DNA of 64,000 nucleotides from Telluribacter humicola (lineage in GTDB: Bacteria > Bacteroidota > Bacteroidia > Cytophagales > Spirosomataceae), in assembly GCF_017355935.1 (NCBI RefSeq), contig NZ_JAFIQT010000001.1:1736001-1800000 (forward strand), in the 5' to 3' direction. The position numbers and the translations under genes were made by a program. Each line of letters begins with the position of its first letter. Within the stretch, counting starts at the first letter, position 1. The notes beneath the pieces were generated by a model. That model saw only the letters and a list, made by a program, of their open reading frames with translations. It was not told the DNA's origin and ran no database searches. Below are positions 1 to 8,626 of this stretch, piece after piece.

Positions 1-1837
1 AGTAGTATACAGGACCCGCCATGGCATTACGGCCACCTTTACCTACGATAGGACCAAAATCAGGTGACTCAGCGTAAGGATAGTAGATAAATGCTTTCTG
101 CGCAGGAGGTAGCTCCTTCAGACCAGTGATGCGGGTTGAAGGGTTGATTGGCTTCTCAGGATCGAAGTAACGGCCGGCGGTACTATCGGAGAAGTCAAAG
201 TTGCGGTAAGGCTTATTGTCACCTACGAATAGAGGCCAACCAAAGTACCCGGCTTTACGAGCCTGGTTGATCTCATCATGTCCACGTGGGCCACGCTTCG
301 GGTTATCTTCGCCCGCATCAGGACCTACTTCACCCCAGTAGAGGAATCCAGTACGCTGATCCACCGAAATACGGTACGGGTTACGGTTACCCATTACGTA
401 AATTTCGGGGCGAGCACCCTGAGTACCCTTAGGGAACAGGTTGCCTTCGGGAATATCATAACCACCTTCGGCACGAGGCTTAATACGCAGGATCTTACCG
501 CGCAGGTCGTTGGTGTTACTTGATGAATTAAGGGCGCTGTACTTCTCGCGGCCCGGACGCTGGTCGATAGGAGCGAAGCCGTTTGAGAAGAATGGGTTGG
601 TATTATCACCAGTTGAGAGGTACAGGTTGCCCTGACGGTCCCAGGCGATAGAACCACCCGTATGGCAGCAGTCATTCTGACCACCGATGCGGTGCTCAGC
701 TACATTCAGGAGTAGCTGCTCGGTATCCATGAGCAGTTTGTTGTTGGTATCATCCCACTTCACACGTACCAGACGGTTGTTGGTATCGGGCTTAACAGCC
801 GAGTAGTACAGGTACACCCAGCTATTGTCCTTAAAGTTAGGGTCAATGTTGATACCCATCAGACCATACTCACGCTCGAAGTGAACCGGAATGTTGTTGA
901 TGGTCTGGGTACTGTTGGTCTTTGGGTTGTACATCTTCACGGCACCCTTACGCTCGGTAAAGAGTACTTTGCCGTTGTCAAGTACTACCAGCTCAGTAGG
1001 CTCGTCCAGTTTGTCTACCAGTACAGTCCTGGTGAAGCGGTTCTCCTCGGGACGGGAGTTGCTATAGTCAAGCTTACCGGCCATTACGTACTGCAGACCA
1101 CCCATCAGGTGCTTCTTGAATACAGGATCGCTGAACGTCTCATCGGCGTGGCCAAAGTTGGTATAGAAAGCTTTACCACCATCATACTCGTGGTACCAGG
1201 ACATGGGGTGGTCATCACCCATCTTACCTTCTTTGTACGTTTTCTCGTCGATCTTCACCAGTACCTTTACGTCCTTGTTGAAGCTCTTGAAATCGTAAAA
1301 TTCATCCTTGATCTTCCAGCGATCCGGGAAGCCCTTCATGGAAGGGTGATCGCGGTTAACCGGAAATGCTTCACCCATCTGTACATTGGGGTTGCCTGGA
1401 TGGCTGGCAAAGTAAGCTCCGGACAGTTTGTTGTACCAGGGCCATTCATATTCAGTATCAGTGGCGGCATGTATACCTACATAACCTCCACCAGCCTGGA
1501 TGTATCTTTCAAATGCAACTTGCTGTTCGTCATTGAGCACATCACCAGTTGTGCTTAGGAAAATTACGGCATTGTACTTTTTAAGATTCTGATCGGTAAA
1601 AAGGGCAGAATTCTCAGTAGTATCTACGGCAAATCCATTCTCTTTTCCCATCTGCATTATTGCCGCTTTTCCCGTAGGGATTGAAGCGTGGCGGAATCCC
1701 TGTGTTTTTGAAAACACAAGTACCCGCTTTCCGGGGGAGGTGTTCTGGGCGGCAGCCTGATATCCGCTAAAAGCAAGCAGACACATGCACATAGCCCACA
1801 AGGTCCCCTTTACATACATTTTAGAAAGGTCACACAT
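1..1837 (-). CDS. ThuA domain / glucose-sorbosone dehydrogenase-like secreted protein (partial, 3' end outside window)
   Basis: The N-terminus is a signal peptide ending near AAAQ. It is followed by a ThuA-like (trehalose-utilisation) domain with motifs such as KTQGFRH, GGGYVGIHAATD and a HPMSWYHEYDGG segment. From about position 1000 downward the frame reads as a glucose/sorbosone dehydrogenase beta-propeller, including GGSIAWDRQGNLYLSTGDN and GEVGPDAG. This two-domain layout is common in large Bacteroidota periplasmic oxidases that usually continue with PKD and cytochrome c domains, but that part lies beyond the window edge. The in-frame ATG at 1817-1819 is an alternative start and gives a tighter signal peptide. 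A sugar or sugar-alcohol substrate is likely but not shown. Confidence 0.85.
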   Translation of the reverse strand, partial: MCDLSKMYVKGTLWAMCMCLLAFSGYQAAAQNTSPGKRVLVFSKTQGFRHASIPTGKAAIMQMGKENGFAVDTTENSALFTDQNLKKYNAVIFLSTTGDVLNDEQQVAFERYIQAGGGYVGIHAATDTEYEWPWYNKLSGAYFASHPGNPNVQMGEAFPVNRDHPSMKGFPDRWKIKDEFYDFKSFNKDVKVLVKIDEKTYKEGKMGDDHPMSWYHEYDGGKAFYTNFGHADETFSDPVFKKHLMGGLQYVMAGKLDYSNSRPEENRFTRTVLVDKLDEPTELVVLDNGKVLFTERKGAVKMYNPKTNSTQTINNIPVHFEREYGLMGINIDPNFKDNSWVYLYYSAVKPDTNNRLVRVKWDDTNNKLLMDTEQLLLNVAEHRIGGQNDCCHTGGSIAWDRQGNLYLSTGDNTNPFFSNGFAPIDQRPGREKYSALNSSSNTNDLRGKILRIKPRAEGGYDIPEGNLFPKGTQGARPEIYVMGNRNPYRISVDQRTGFLYWGEVGPDAGEDNPKRGPRGHDEINQARKAGYFGWPLFVGDNKPYRNFDFSDSTAGRYFDPEKPINPSTRITGLKELPPAQKAFIYYPYAESPDFGPIVGKGGRNAMAGPVYY

Positions 1838-1874
1838 TGTTATTAGGACTGATTGGGTTGGTTTTAAAATCTTT

Positions 1875-1882
1875 CAAAGTTA
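1875..1882 (-). promoter_or_regulatory. Putative Bacteroidota -7 box (TAACTTTG)
   Basis: The minus strand reads TAACTTTG about 40 bases before the ThuA-like start, fitting the TAnnTTTG consensus. No clear TTG -33 element sits 19-20 bases upstream, so support is partial. Confidence 0.35.
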
Positions 1883-1940
1883 CTACTCAAAACGTTACGT
1901 TTTAGTGAAATCTTGTGATTTTTCGATGAGTATAAACAGA

Positions 1941-1971
1941 AAATCCTGCCATTATCAAAAGACTGGCAGGA
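1941..1971 (-). terminator. Hairpin terminator after the 2001-2420 gene
   Basis: Perfect 8-bp stem TCCTGCCA/TGGCAGGA. On the minus strand it is followed by TTTTCTGTTT, so it would end transcription from the two lipoprotein genes before the ThuA-like gene. Confidence 0.65.
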
Positions 1972-2000
1972 CCCTTTTATACTTAATGTATTTCTTACAG

Positions 2001-2420
2001 CTACTTGGTACGTTCCAGTCGTAGCTTCGGCGAAGAGGGGCTATCCGGTACTACTTCCAGAATAGTACCGTCCAGCCTCAGAATGTTCCATGCTGTAACG
2101 GGAGCACAATCCACATAGGGACAGCTAGCCCAGTCGGTAAAAGTCAGTTGTTCAGCCGTGTACGTATAGGCTATGGGGATGCAGGGAATCTTACACGGAT
2201 CGGTGGTCAGGGTATTGTTCAGGTAGTAGTCGATTTTTCCATCCGCCCTAAACTTTACCTCGACCTGTTCGTAATAAGTACCTGCCACCGAAGTCCAGGC
2301 AGAGTCCTGCTGCTGAATACCAATGTACTTCCACCTGCCGACCAGTGCCGGAGCAGGCGACTGCTCCCGGCAGTTTACCAGCATCAAAGCTATTCCGATA
2401 ATCAGGACGATACGGTGCAT
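2001..2420 (-). CDS. Small lipocalin-like lipoprotein
   Basis: This 139-residue protein starts with a lipoprotein signal (LMLVNC, lipid-modified Cys17 predicted). The mature part begins with LVGRWKYIGIQ, the usual opening of lipocalin-like domains, and is rich in alternating beta-strand residues. Five cysteines in the second half (DPCKIPC, SCPYVDC) could form disulfides in the periplasm. It lies 11 bases after the next lipoprotein gene on the same strand, so the two are probably co-transcribed. No specific function can be assigned. Confidence 0.7.
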   Translation of the reverse strand: MHRIVLIIGIALMLVNCREQSPAPALVGRWKYIGIQQQDSAWTSVAGTYYEQVEVKFRADGKIDYYLNNTLTTDPCKIPCIPIAYTYTAEQLTFTDWASCPYVDCAPVTAWNILRLDGTILEVVPDSPSSPKLRLERTK

Positions 2421-2431
2421 AGGTAGTTGCT

Positions 2432-2761
2432 TTAAAAACGGTATTCTCTGGTTTTTCCGCCCGTCACCTGAACGGTACGATTAATGCAATTAGCGCCGCA
2501 GTACTGGAAGATATAGTTACCATGGTTCAGATCCGAGAATGTAATCTGCTGGGGACCACTGGCTGTGTTTTTGATTTCACCTTCGTAAAGCGGCAGTACT
2601 GATCCCGCCAGGTAAGCCGACTCGGTATACAGCGCGTATCGTACATTGCTGGCATTCAGGCGGATGTCCACACTACCTTCCATAGGTTCGGGTTCTGTCT
2701 GCTGGCAGGCCATTACACTAGTTGCTACCAGCAGGATACTCAGATTCTTCTTAGAGTTCAT
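2432..2761 (-). CDS. Small lipoprotein of unknown function
   Basis: 109 residues with a clear lipoprotein signal peptide and lipobox VMAC (Cys19). The mature part is a single predicted beta-rich domain with a short CGANC motif near the end (residues about 90-94). I do not recognise the family. It is the first gene of a two-lipoprotein unit with the gene at 2001-2420. Export to the outer membrane or periplasm is the only supported statement. Confidence 0.65.
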   Translation of the reverse strand: MNSKKNLSILLVATSVMACQQTEPEPMEGSVDIRLNASNVRYALYTESAYLAGSVLPLYEGEIKNTASGPQQITFSDLNHGNYIFQYCGANCINRTVQVTGGKTREYRF

Positions 2762-2906
2762 GCTACTCTTATTCTAAATTCTTTCGGTGAACAATTTTAC
2801 TCTTCATGTAGAGCAGGTAAAGAGTGAATTGGTTGAAAGGTACATAAATTTTTATATTTAGCAGGGAGGGTACTTAGGGGGTAAGTTACGTATGACCGAA
2901 AACAAA

Positions 2907-2928
2907 GGCCAGCTACAGTGAGCTGGCC
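2907..2928 (-). terminator. Hairpin, probably a second (back-up) terminator
   Basis: Perfect 8-bp stem GGCCAGCT/AGCTGGCC with a 6-base loop. The minus strand continues TTTGTTTTC. It lies behind the stronger terminator at 2977-3018 and before the lipoprotein pair. Confidence 0.5.
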
Positions 2929-2976
2929 AGGTACTAAGACATGAGATAAAGAAACTGCCAAAGTAGGGTGCTATTA

Positions 2977-3018
2977 TATGAAAAAGCCCACCAGTGGTAT
3001 AGTCCACCGGCGGGCTTT
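2977..3018 (-). terminator. Rho-independent terminator of the isomerase gene
   Basis: Stem AAAGCCC/GGGCTTT extended by GTGG/CCAC with small mismatches. The minus strand ends in TTTTTC. It sits 22 bases after the isomerase stop codon. Confidence 0.8.
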
Positions 3019-3039
3019 GAATAAGTATAAAGCTGTATT

Positions 3040-4092
3040 TTACAGGCCTAGTACCTTACGGTTGAATGCTTCATCAGCACCTGTTCCGGCAAAGTCGTCG
3101 AATGCCTTCTCGGTAACCTGGATGATGTGGTCAGCGATGAACGGAGCGCCTTCGGCAGCCCCCTGCTCTGATGACTTGATGGCGCACTCCCATTCGAGTA
3201 CCGCCCATCCATCGTAGTTGTATTGTGACAGCTTGGAGAAGATGCTGGAGAAGTCAACCTGACCATCGCCCAGTGAACGGAAACGACCGGCACGATCCAC
3301 CCAGCCCTGGTAGCCGCTGTACACGCCCTGTCTGCCAGAAGGATTAAACTCAGCATCCTTAACGTGGAAAGCCTTAATACGCTCGTGGTAAATGTCGATG
3401 AACTGCAGGTAGTCGAGCTGCTGTAATACGAAGTGGCTGGGGTCGTAGTTGATGTTAGCCCGTGTATGATTGTCAACCGCCTCCAGGAACATCTCGAACG
3501 TAACACCATCATACAGGTCTTCGCCAGGGTGCAGTTCGTAACATACGTCAACACCTGCCTCGTCGAAAGCATCCAGGATAGGTCTCCAGCGCTGTCCGAG
3601 CTCTTTAAAGGCTGTCTCGACCAGACCTGCCGGACGCTGAGGCCAGGGGTACAGGAAGGGCCACAGTAAGGCGCCTGAGAAAGTAGGATGTGACTTAAGA
3701 CCCATGTTCTGGCTGGCCTTGGCAGCGAGCTTCAGCTGCTGTACGGCCCACTCCTGCTGCTCTTTGGGGCTATTGGCCAGCTCAGCAGGTCCAAAACCAG
3801 CAAACATGGATGAATAAGCCGGATGTACGGCTACCAGTTGACCATGTAGGTGAGATGCCAGTTCCGTTACTTCTACACCAATGTCTTTTAGCTTTCCTTT
3901 CAGATCATCGCAGTAGGTTTTGCTTTCGGCTGCCTGCTTCAGGTCAATGAGGCGGCTATCCCAGGTAGGGATCTGAATCCCCTTGTAGCCAAGGTCAGCC
4001 ATGTGCTGAGCAATCGTATCCAGGGAGTTGAAAGGAGCTTCTTCGCCCAGAAACTGAGCCAAAAATATAGCGGGTCCTTTTATTGTTTTCAT
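3040..4092 (-). CDS. Sugar phosphate isomerase/epimerase (AP-endonuclease-2-like TIM barrel)
   Basis: The 350-residue protein has the fold signature of xylose-isomerase-like TIM barrels. Candidate metal ligands are visible: Glu in CYELHPGED, Asp in NYDPSHF, His in FHVKDAEF and Glu in VLEWEC. The start is placed at the ATG at 4090-4092 (MKTIKGPAIF), because the longer in-frame version adds 13 residues from repeat-like DNA. It probably acts in the cytoplasm on a sugar or keto-sugar made by the two Gfo/Idh dehydrogenases upstream. In the 3-keto-glycan pathway described in Bacteroides, this superfamily supplies lyases and hydratases, so the isomerase name is provisional. Confidence 0.85.
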   Translation of the reverse strand: MKTIKGPAIFLAQFLGEEAPFNSLDTIAQHMADLGYKGIQIPTWDSRLIDLKQAAESKTYCDDLKGKLKDIGVEVTELASHLHGQLVAVHPAYSSMFAGFGPAELANSPKEQQEWAVQQLKLAAKASQNMGLKSHPTFSGALLWPFLYPWPQRPAGLVETAFKELGQRWRPILDAFDEAGVDVCYELHPGEDLYDGVTFEMFLEAVDNHTRANINYDPSHFVLQQLDYLQFIDIYHERIKAFHVKDAEFNPSGRQGVYSGYQGWVDRAGRFRSLGDGQVDFSSIFSKLSQYNYDGWAVLEWECAIKSSEQGAAEGAPFIADHIIQVTEKAFDDFAGTGADEAFNRKVLGL

Positions 4093-4108
4093 GGTAGTTA
4101 ATTTGGAA

Positions 4109-4133
4109 TTAGTGATTGAGTGAATTGTCAATT
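4109..4133. repeat. Repeat-like flank (TGA-rich) on the downstream side of the four-helix-bundle gene
   Basis: Reads TTAGTGATTGAGTGAATTG then TCAATT, a tetramer-like nTGA pattern. The opposite flank (4600-4636) carries the reverse pattern nTCA, so the two look like degenerate terminal inverted repeats. A related sequence without the gene occurs at 17084-17122. The end overlaps the stop codon of the four-helix-bundle gene. Confidence 0.45.
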
Positions 4134-4538
4134 ATGTCCTCGTACAGTATGTCGGGCTTTTGCAAGGATCTCTAGAATCTCGGTAGTTTCGGCTTTCAGA
4201 GAAGCTAATTTTGATTCTTCAACAATTCCAGCCTCTCCAAGGATTTCCAGCCAAAATAAGGATTCGTCGGCTTCCTCTATGGTAATCGATAGCTTAGCGA
4301 AGAATTCAGCCTTACTTCTGGCTCTACAGGCGGCACGGTAATTGGCACCGGTGGAGGAGGCTGAGCGTAAAAGCTGTTTACCAATGATCCGGGCTTCTTC
4401 GGTAACAGGTAATGACTGGAAGAGCTTTATGTGGCGCAGAACCAGTTTCTTAGTCCTTAGCTTCATAGTATCAGCAAATTCAGATTTTGCCTGATACTGA
4501 TATTCATTATTCTCCTCCACCCACCAGTCTTTATCCAT
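4128..4538 (-). CDS. Four-helix bundle protein (23S rRNA intervening-sequence protein family)
   Basis: 136 residues from the chosen start MDKDWWVEEN. The protein is all-helical, with the family hallmarks LRSASSTGANYRAACRARSKAEFFAKL and ITIEEADESLFWLEIL. These proteins are related to those encoded in rRNA intervening sequences and to the Avd accessory proteins of diversity-generating retroelements, but no reverse transcriptase or variable repeat is nearby. A longer start at 4610 would add 24 residues encoded by the inverted repeat at 4572-4627, so I prefer the shorter form. The gene separates two sugar-metabolism genes on the same strand and looks like an inserted cassette. Confidence 0.85.
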   Translation of the reverse strand: MDKDWWVEENNEYQYQAKSEFADTMKLRTKKLVLRHIKLFQSLPVTEEARIIGKQLLRSASSTGANYRAACRARSKAEFFAKLSITIEEADESLFWLEILGEAGIVEESKLASLKAETTEILEILAKARHTVRGHN

Positions 4539-4571
4539 AGCTGAAACAGCAAATACCCAGAACAAGAAAAT

Positions 4572-4627
4572 ATTGATTGAGAGAATGAGCGTAGAAAAAT
4601 CTTCATTCACTCATTCTCTCAATCAAT
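4572..4627. repeat. Perfect 18-bp inverted repeat upstream of the four-helix-bundle gene
   Basis: ATTGATTGAGAGAATGAG (4572-4589) is an exact inverted copy of CTCATTCTCTCAATCAAT (4610-4627), with a 20-base loop. The right arm and flanking bases continue as nTCA tetramers. It lies 34 bases ahead of the chosen start at its nearer arm and just after the Gfo/Idh stop codon, so it could act as a terminator, a leader hairpin or a mobile-element end. Confidence 0.75.
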
Positions 4628-4636
4628 CATTCACAA

Positions 4637-5782
4637 TTATATCTCCACCCACGCCTGCTTGCGGTTGCTTTCCAGGATTTTCTCGCAGATGAGAAGCTCG
4701 CGGTAGCCATCGGCAAAGGTTGGGAAGGTGGGGTTTTCAGGCTGCTTACCGGCTGCGATAGCGGCGTATACCTCCTTGAACATCTGCTTAGATGTATCAG
4801 GGAAACCTTCGTTATGACCACCGGGGAAGCTAATCACTGAGCGGGCCTCAGCGTGTACCAGAGACGGGTCACGCATAAGGGATTCGTTGTAGCCGTCGCG
4901 GTTACCGATCCACATTTCGTTAGGTGATTCTGAGTTCCAGGCGAATGTTTTCTTCGAACCGGCGATTTCCAGTTTCATCTGGTTCTTACGACCGGCAGAT
5001 ACCTGAGATACTGTAATCACACCGCGGTTGCCGTTGTCAAAGCGGAGCAGAACGTTGGCGTGGTCTTCGGTATTGATGGGTACATCAGCGTAGTCTTCGG
5101 GCTGAAGCATCTTGCCTGAGTACGTCTCAACCGGCTTCAGAGGCTTCTTACGGGTTTTGTGTATAGTATTGAAGTCGGCCATCACGGCTACGGTCTTCAG
5201 GCCGGTGATGTACTCGATGATATCCATCAGGTGAGAGCCGATATCGGCAATAGCCCGTGAGTCACCTGACTTGTCCGGCTCAAGGCGCCAGTTATAATCT
5301 GTTTCGTAGAACAGCCAGTCCTGCAGGTACGAGCCAATGATAGAGTATACATCACCCAGGTCACCCCGCTCGCGCATTACCTTCATCTGACGGGCCAGTG
5401 GGTAGTAGCGCAGGTTAAAGTGTACTGCATTGACCAGGCCGGTTTGAGCGGCCAGTTGTACCAGCTCTTCTGCTTCGGCCAGATCCTTAGCCAGAGGTTT
5501 TTCGCACACTACGTGCTTACCAGCCTCAAGGGCAGCCTTAGACTGTGAGTAGTGCAGAAAGTTAGGTGTACAAATATGGATACATTGAATGTCATCCTGC
5601 TTGAGCAGATCTTCAAAGGTGTAGTACCGTTCGATCCCCAATCCCTGTGCTTTTTCTTTGGCCAGCTCGGCGGTCACTTCGCAGAGAGCAGCTACTTCAA
5701 CATTGTGTAAACGGCGTAGTGCTTCAATGTGAGCGGGTCCGATAAAACCTGTACCTACCACACCTACTTTAATTTTGTCCAT
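4637..5782 (-). CDS. Gfo/Idh/MocA family NAD(P)-dependent oxidoreductase
   Basis: 381 residues. The N-terminal Rossmann fold shows VGVVGTGFIGPAHIEAL, and the catalytic-lysine motif CEKPLA has the EKP at residues 94-96. The C-terminal alpha/beta domain carries DIGSHLMDIIEYITG, typical of the substrate side. The family oxidises or reduces hydroxyl groups of sugars and inositols, often at C3. It is the second gene of a minus-strand group starting at 7020, 86 bases after its paralogue at 5869-7020, and precedes the four-helix-bundle gene and the isomerase. Substrate unknown. Confidence 0.9.
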   Translation of the reverse strand: MDKIKVGVVGTGFIGPAHIEALRRLHNVEVAALCEVTAELAKEKAQGLGIERYYTFEDLLKQDDIQCIHICTPNFLHYSQSKAALEAGKHVVCEKPLAKDLAEAEELVQLAAQTGLVNAVHFNLRYYPLARQMKVMRERGDLGDVYSIIGSYLQDWLFYETDYNWRLEPDKSGDSRAIADIGSHLMDIIEYITGLKTVAVMADFNTIHKTRKKPLKPVETYSGKMLQPEDYADVPINTEDHANVLLRFDNGNRGVITVSQVSAGRKNQMKLEIAGSKKTFAWNSESPNEMWIGNRDGYNESLMRDPSLVHAEARSVISFPGGHNEGFPDTSKQMFKEVYAAIAAGKQPENPTFPTFADGYRELLICEKILESNRKQAWVEI

Positions 5783-5868
5783 ACTGATTGGTTGATTAAA
5801 AAGATATTTAGTGAAACAAAAATTAATCTAGTTTATAAGTAGTTGGTTAGATGAAGTATAATCGGTTA

Positions 5869-7020
5869 TTAATCCTGAAATGGAGTCCACTTTTGGGTTG
5901 ATTCGCTGGAGGCAATGACGGTGTCGATAAACTTCATACCTCTAACTCCATCGTGAACGGTGGGAAAGTCGTACAAAGGATCGGGTTGTTCACCTCTCTG
6001 GTACGCCCGTACTGCCATGGCAAAGTTACGGTACAGGTTGGCAAATGCCTCAAGATATCCTTCGGGATGTCCGGCCGGAATACGGGTATGTACCATGGCT
6101 GATTCGGACAGGTGACCAATATTGGTCCGGATGATGCGTACACCCTCCTGAGTCTTATGAACTAGGGTATTGGGCTCCATCTGATGCCACTGCAGGCCAC
6201 CGTGCTCGCCATACACCCGGATATTGAGGTCATTTTCTTCACCGTTAGCGATCTGACTAACTTGCAGAATACCTTTGGCCCCGTTTTCGAAATGCAGCAG
6301 AACATTACCATCGTCGTCCAGTAGTCGGCCTTCTACAAAAATGGTCAGATCGGCGCACATCTCGGTTATTCTGAGTCCGGTAATATACTCCGCCAGATTT
6401 TCGGCGTGGGTTCCGATGTCACCCATTCCTCCCGCAGCTCCCGAACGAGCCGGGTCAGTACGCCAGGCAGCCTGCTTGTTTCCGGTGCTTTCCAGCAGCG
6501 TTGACAGCCAGCCCTGAGGGTACTCTACGATGATTTTACGGATTTTGCCCAGTGCTCCCGACTGGATCAGGTGGCGGGCCTCCTTTACCATAGGGTACCC
6601 GGTGTAGTTGTGGGTAAGGCAGAACAGCAGACCAGTCTGATCAACCAGTGCAGCCAGTTCTTCGGCTTCCCGGGTGTTAAGCGCCAGAGGCTTATCACAA
6701 ACTACATGGAAGCCATTTTCAAGAGCCATTTTGGCCGGACCGTAGTGAACGTGGTTAGGAGTTACAATACAGACAAAGTCCATCCGATCTCCTTCGGGTA
6801 GTTCTTTTTCTGCGAGGATCATCTCCTCGTAGTTGCCATATACACGGTTAGGGGGTAAGTAAAGGGCTTCTCCGGTAGATTTTGATTTTTCAGGACTGGA
6901 ACTGAACGCTCCGCAGACCAGCTCTATTTCGCCGTCCATAATGGCGGCCCGGCGGTGAACGCCCCCAATAAAGGCATCCATACTACCTCCCACCATACCC
7001 ATGCGAATTTTTCTTGGCAT
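5869..7020 (-). CDS. Gfo/Idh/MocA family NAD(P)-dependent oxidoreductase
   Basis: 383 residues from the ATG at 7018-7020 ([20 protein letters not shown]). The dinucleotide loop is GMVGGS and the catalytic motif is CDKPLA (Asp109-Lys110-Pro111) instead of the more usual [23 protein letters not shown] marks the C-terminal domain. It is not a recent duplicate of the neighbouring 4637-5782 protein, since the N-terminal regions differ clearly. It is first in the minus-strand sugar group and diverges from the MFS permease at 7245, which supports a joint catabolic role. Confidence 0.9.
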   Translation of the reverse strand: MPRKIRMGMVGGSMDAFIGGVHRRAAIMDGEIELVCGAFSSSPEKSKSTGEALYLPPNRVYGNYEEMILAEKELPEGDRMDFVCIVTPNHVHYGPAKMALENGFHVVCDKPLALNTREAEELAALVDQTGLLFCLTHNYTGYPMVKEARHLIQSGALGKIRKIIVEYPQGWLSTLLESTGNKQAAWRTDPARSGAAGGMGDIGTHAENLAEYITGLRITEMCADLTIFVEGRLLDDDGNVLLHFENGAKGILQVSQIANGEENDLNIRVYGEHGGLQWHQMEPNTLVHKTQEGVRIIRTNIGHLSESAMVHTRIPAGHPEGYLEAFANLYRNFAMAVRAYQRGEQPDPLYDFPTVHDGVRGMKFIDTVIASSESTQKWTPFQD

Positions 7021-7090
7021 TACTGTTTGGTTTAGGTTTGTGAAAGAAATTACAGGGAAAAAGAGTAGCATTTTGCTCTCTTACTTCTTA

Positions 7091-7098
7091 CAAAGGTA
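7091..7098 (-). promoter_or_regulatory. Putative -7 box (TACCTTTG) for the Gfo/Idh group
   Basis: TACCTTTG on the minus strand, about 70 bases before the start at 7020, fits TAnnTTTG exactly. The -33 element is not evident. Confidence 0.4.
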
Positions 7099-7244
7099 GC
7101 AAGTTCAAAAAAATCGCATAATACCTTCGATTATTATTAGTAGAAATGACACGTATTTCTTTTTTTTACGAAAATATTGGACAAATACCCGACTGAATCA
7201 GCTTTCAAAATCCTATCCTACTAACAACTAACTCTACTACTCTT

Positions 7245-8504
7245 ATGAATCAAAATGTCAATGCAGATCGCCTCTTTCTAGGCAGTTGCTTTGCGCTCAT
7301 TACTACTGCCTTTTCGTTCGCCATTCGTGCGGGTATCCTGCCCCAGCTAGGTGAGGAATTCGGCCTTAGTGCTGAGGAGCTAGGCTTTATTAATTCCATG
7401 TGGTTTTATGGTTTTCCTATAGCCATGATCGTGGGTGGTATTGTTTACCATAGTGTAGGGCCGCGTATTATCATGATGGTTGCCTTCGTAATGCATACAC
7501 TGGGTATTATCATGACCATTTATTCTGGCGGATACAATGGCTTGTTGCTTTCTACGCTGTTCATAGGTATTGGTAACGGATGTACCGAGGCTGCCTGTAA
7601 CCCTATGATCGCCGACTCGTACGCAGGTCAGAAAATGAATAAAATGCTTAGCCGTTTCCACATGTGGTTCCCCGGTGGTATCGTACTAGGTAGCTTGATA
7701 TCGCTGGCTATGACCAAAATGGATATGGGCTGGCAGGCGCAGATCTGGATCATCATGATTCCTACGCTGATCTACGCATTCCTGTTCTGGGGACAGGCCT
7801 TCCCTAAAGCCAAGGTGGAAGGTGCTACCTCGCTATCTGAAAATTTCAGAGGAATGGTCAATCCGCTGTTTATTTTCATATTCCTTTTTATGGCGCTTAC
7901 AGCTATTTCAGAGTTTGGTCCTCAGCAGTGGACAGCTATTATTCTTAGCAAGAGTGGCGCCGAGCCTCTGCTGATTCTGGCTCTGGTAACGGGTCTGATG
8001 GCCGTTGGGCGCTTCTTTGGTGGTCCGGTAATCGGCCGCTTCGGACAGACTGGCGTATTACTGGGCTCAGCTATTTTTACCACAATTGGTATTTACCTGT
8101 TCAGTAGCGTTACGGGTCCTATGGCATATTTAGCCGCTATATTCTTCGCTTTGGGAGTATGCTACTTCTGGCCAACCATGCTGGGCTTCGTAGCCGAGAA
8201 GGTACCCCTAAGTGGTGCATTGGGACTGTCACTGGTTGGTGGTATGGGTATGTTCTCTACCGCTATTTTCCAACCTATTATTGGTGGCTGGATTGATGAA
8301 CACCGGGCTGAAATGGCCGCTCAGGGACTCTCAGGAGATGCTCTGGAACTGGCTGCCGGACAAGCTACGCTGTTGAATATGACTACTTTCCCGATTATCC
8401 TGATCGTAGCCTTTACAGTACTGTTTTTCTGGATGCGCAGTCGCAACGCAAAAGGCCGTCATGGCATGCCTGAATCAGAGGTACTGCAGCAGCCACAATT
8501 GTAA
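7245..8504 (+). CDS. MFS transporter, probably sugar permease
   Basis: 419 residues with about twelve hydrophobic segments. The N-terminal half includes the typical cytoplasmic loop after helix 2 (YHSVGPRIIM) and IGIGNGCTEAACNP in helix 4. The central loop lies near residues 185-200 (FPKAKVEG). MFS permeases of this type are frequent beside Gfo/Idh dehydrogenases in Bacteroidota. The gene diverges from such a group, with 224 bases between starts, so I infer uptake of the sugar or keto-sugar used by 3040-7020. It ends before a bidirectional terminator. Confidence 0.85.
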   Translation: MNQNVNADRLFLGSCFALITTAFSFAIRAGILPQLGEEFGLSAEELGFINSMWFYGFPIAMIVGGIVYHSVGPRIIMMVAFVMHTLGIIMTIYSGGYNGLLLSTLFIGIGNGCTEAACNPMIADSYAGQKMNKMLSRFHMWFPGGIVLGSLISLAMTKMDMGWQAQIWIIMIPTLIYAFLFWGQAFPKAKVEGATSLSENFRGMVNPLFIFIFLFMALTAISEFGPQQWTAIILSKSGAEPLLILALVTGLMAVGRFFGGPVIGRFGQTGVLLGSAIFTTIGIYLFSSVTGPMAYLAAIFFALGVCYFWPTMLGFVAEKVPLSGALGLSLVGGMGMFSTAIFQPIIGGWIDEHRAEMAAQGLSGDALELAAGQATLLNMTTFPIILIVAFTVLFFWMRSRNAKGRHGMPESEVLQQPQL

Positions 8505-8525
8505 AAAATAATGCTGTAAATAAAA

Positions 8526-8560
8526 GAAAGGGCCGCCTCCATGATGGAAGCGGCCCTTTC
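8526..8560. terminator. Bidirectional terminator between MFS gene and mutS2
   Basis: Stem GAAAGGGCCGC/GCGGCCCTTTC with inner TCCA/TGGA. T-rich tails occur on both strands (TTTAT on plus, TTTTATTT on minus). It lies between the two convergent genes. Confidence 0.85.
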
Positions 8561-8626
8561 TTTATGGCATTCAAATAAAATATATTATTAGCTAATCTCT
8601 AACCACCTAATGCCTATAAGCTCTCA

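Noticed and set aside
881-1558. A 225-codon open frame on the plus strand opposite the ThuA/GSDH-like gene
   Set aside because: It has no recognisable domain and is antisense to a clearly conserved protein with signal peptide and family motifs. It is a shadow frame.
2907-3018. Small RNA gene between the two hairpins downstream of the isomerase
   Set aside because: Both hairpins have T-rich tails on the minus strand and are explained as tandem terminators; no separate promoter was seen.
4128-4610. Diversity-generating retroelement suggested by the four-helix-bundle (Avd-like) protein
   Set aside because: No reverse transcriptase, template repeat or variable repeat was found nearby.
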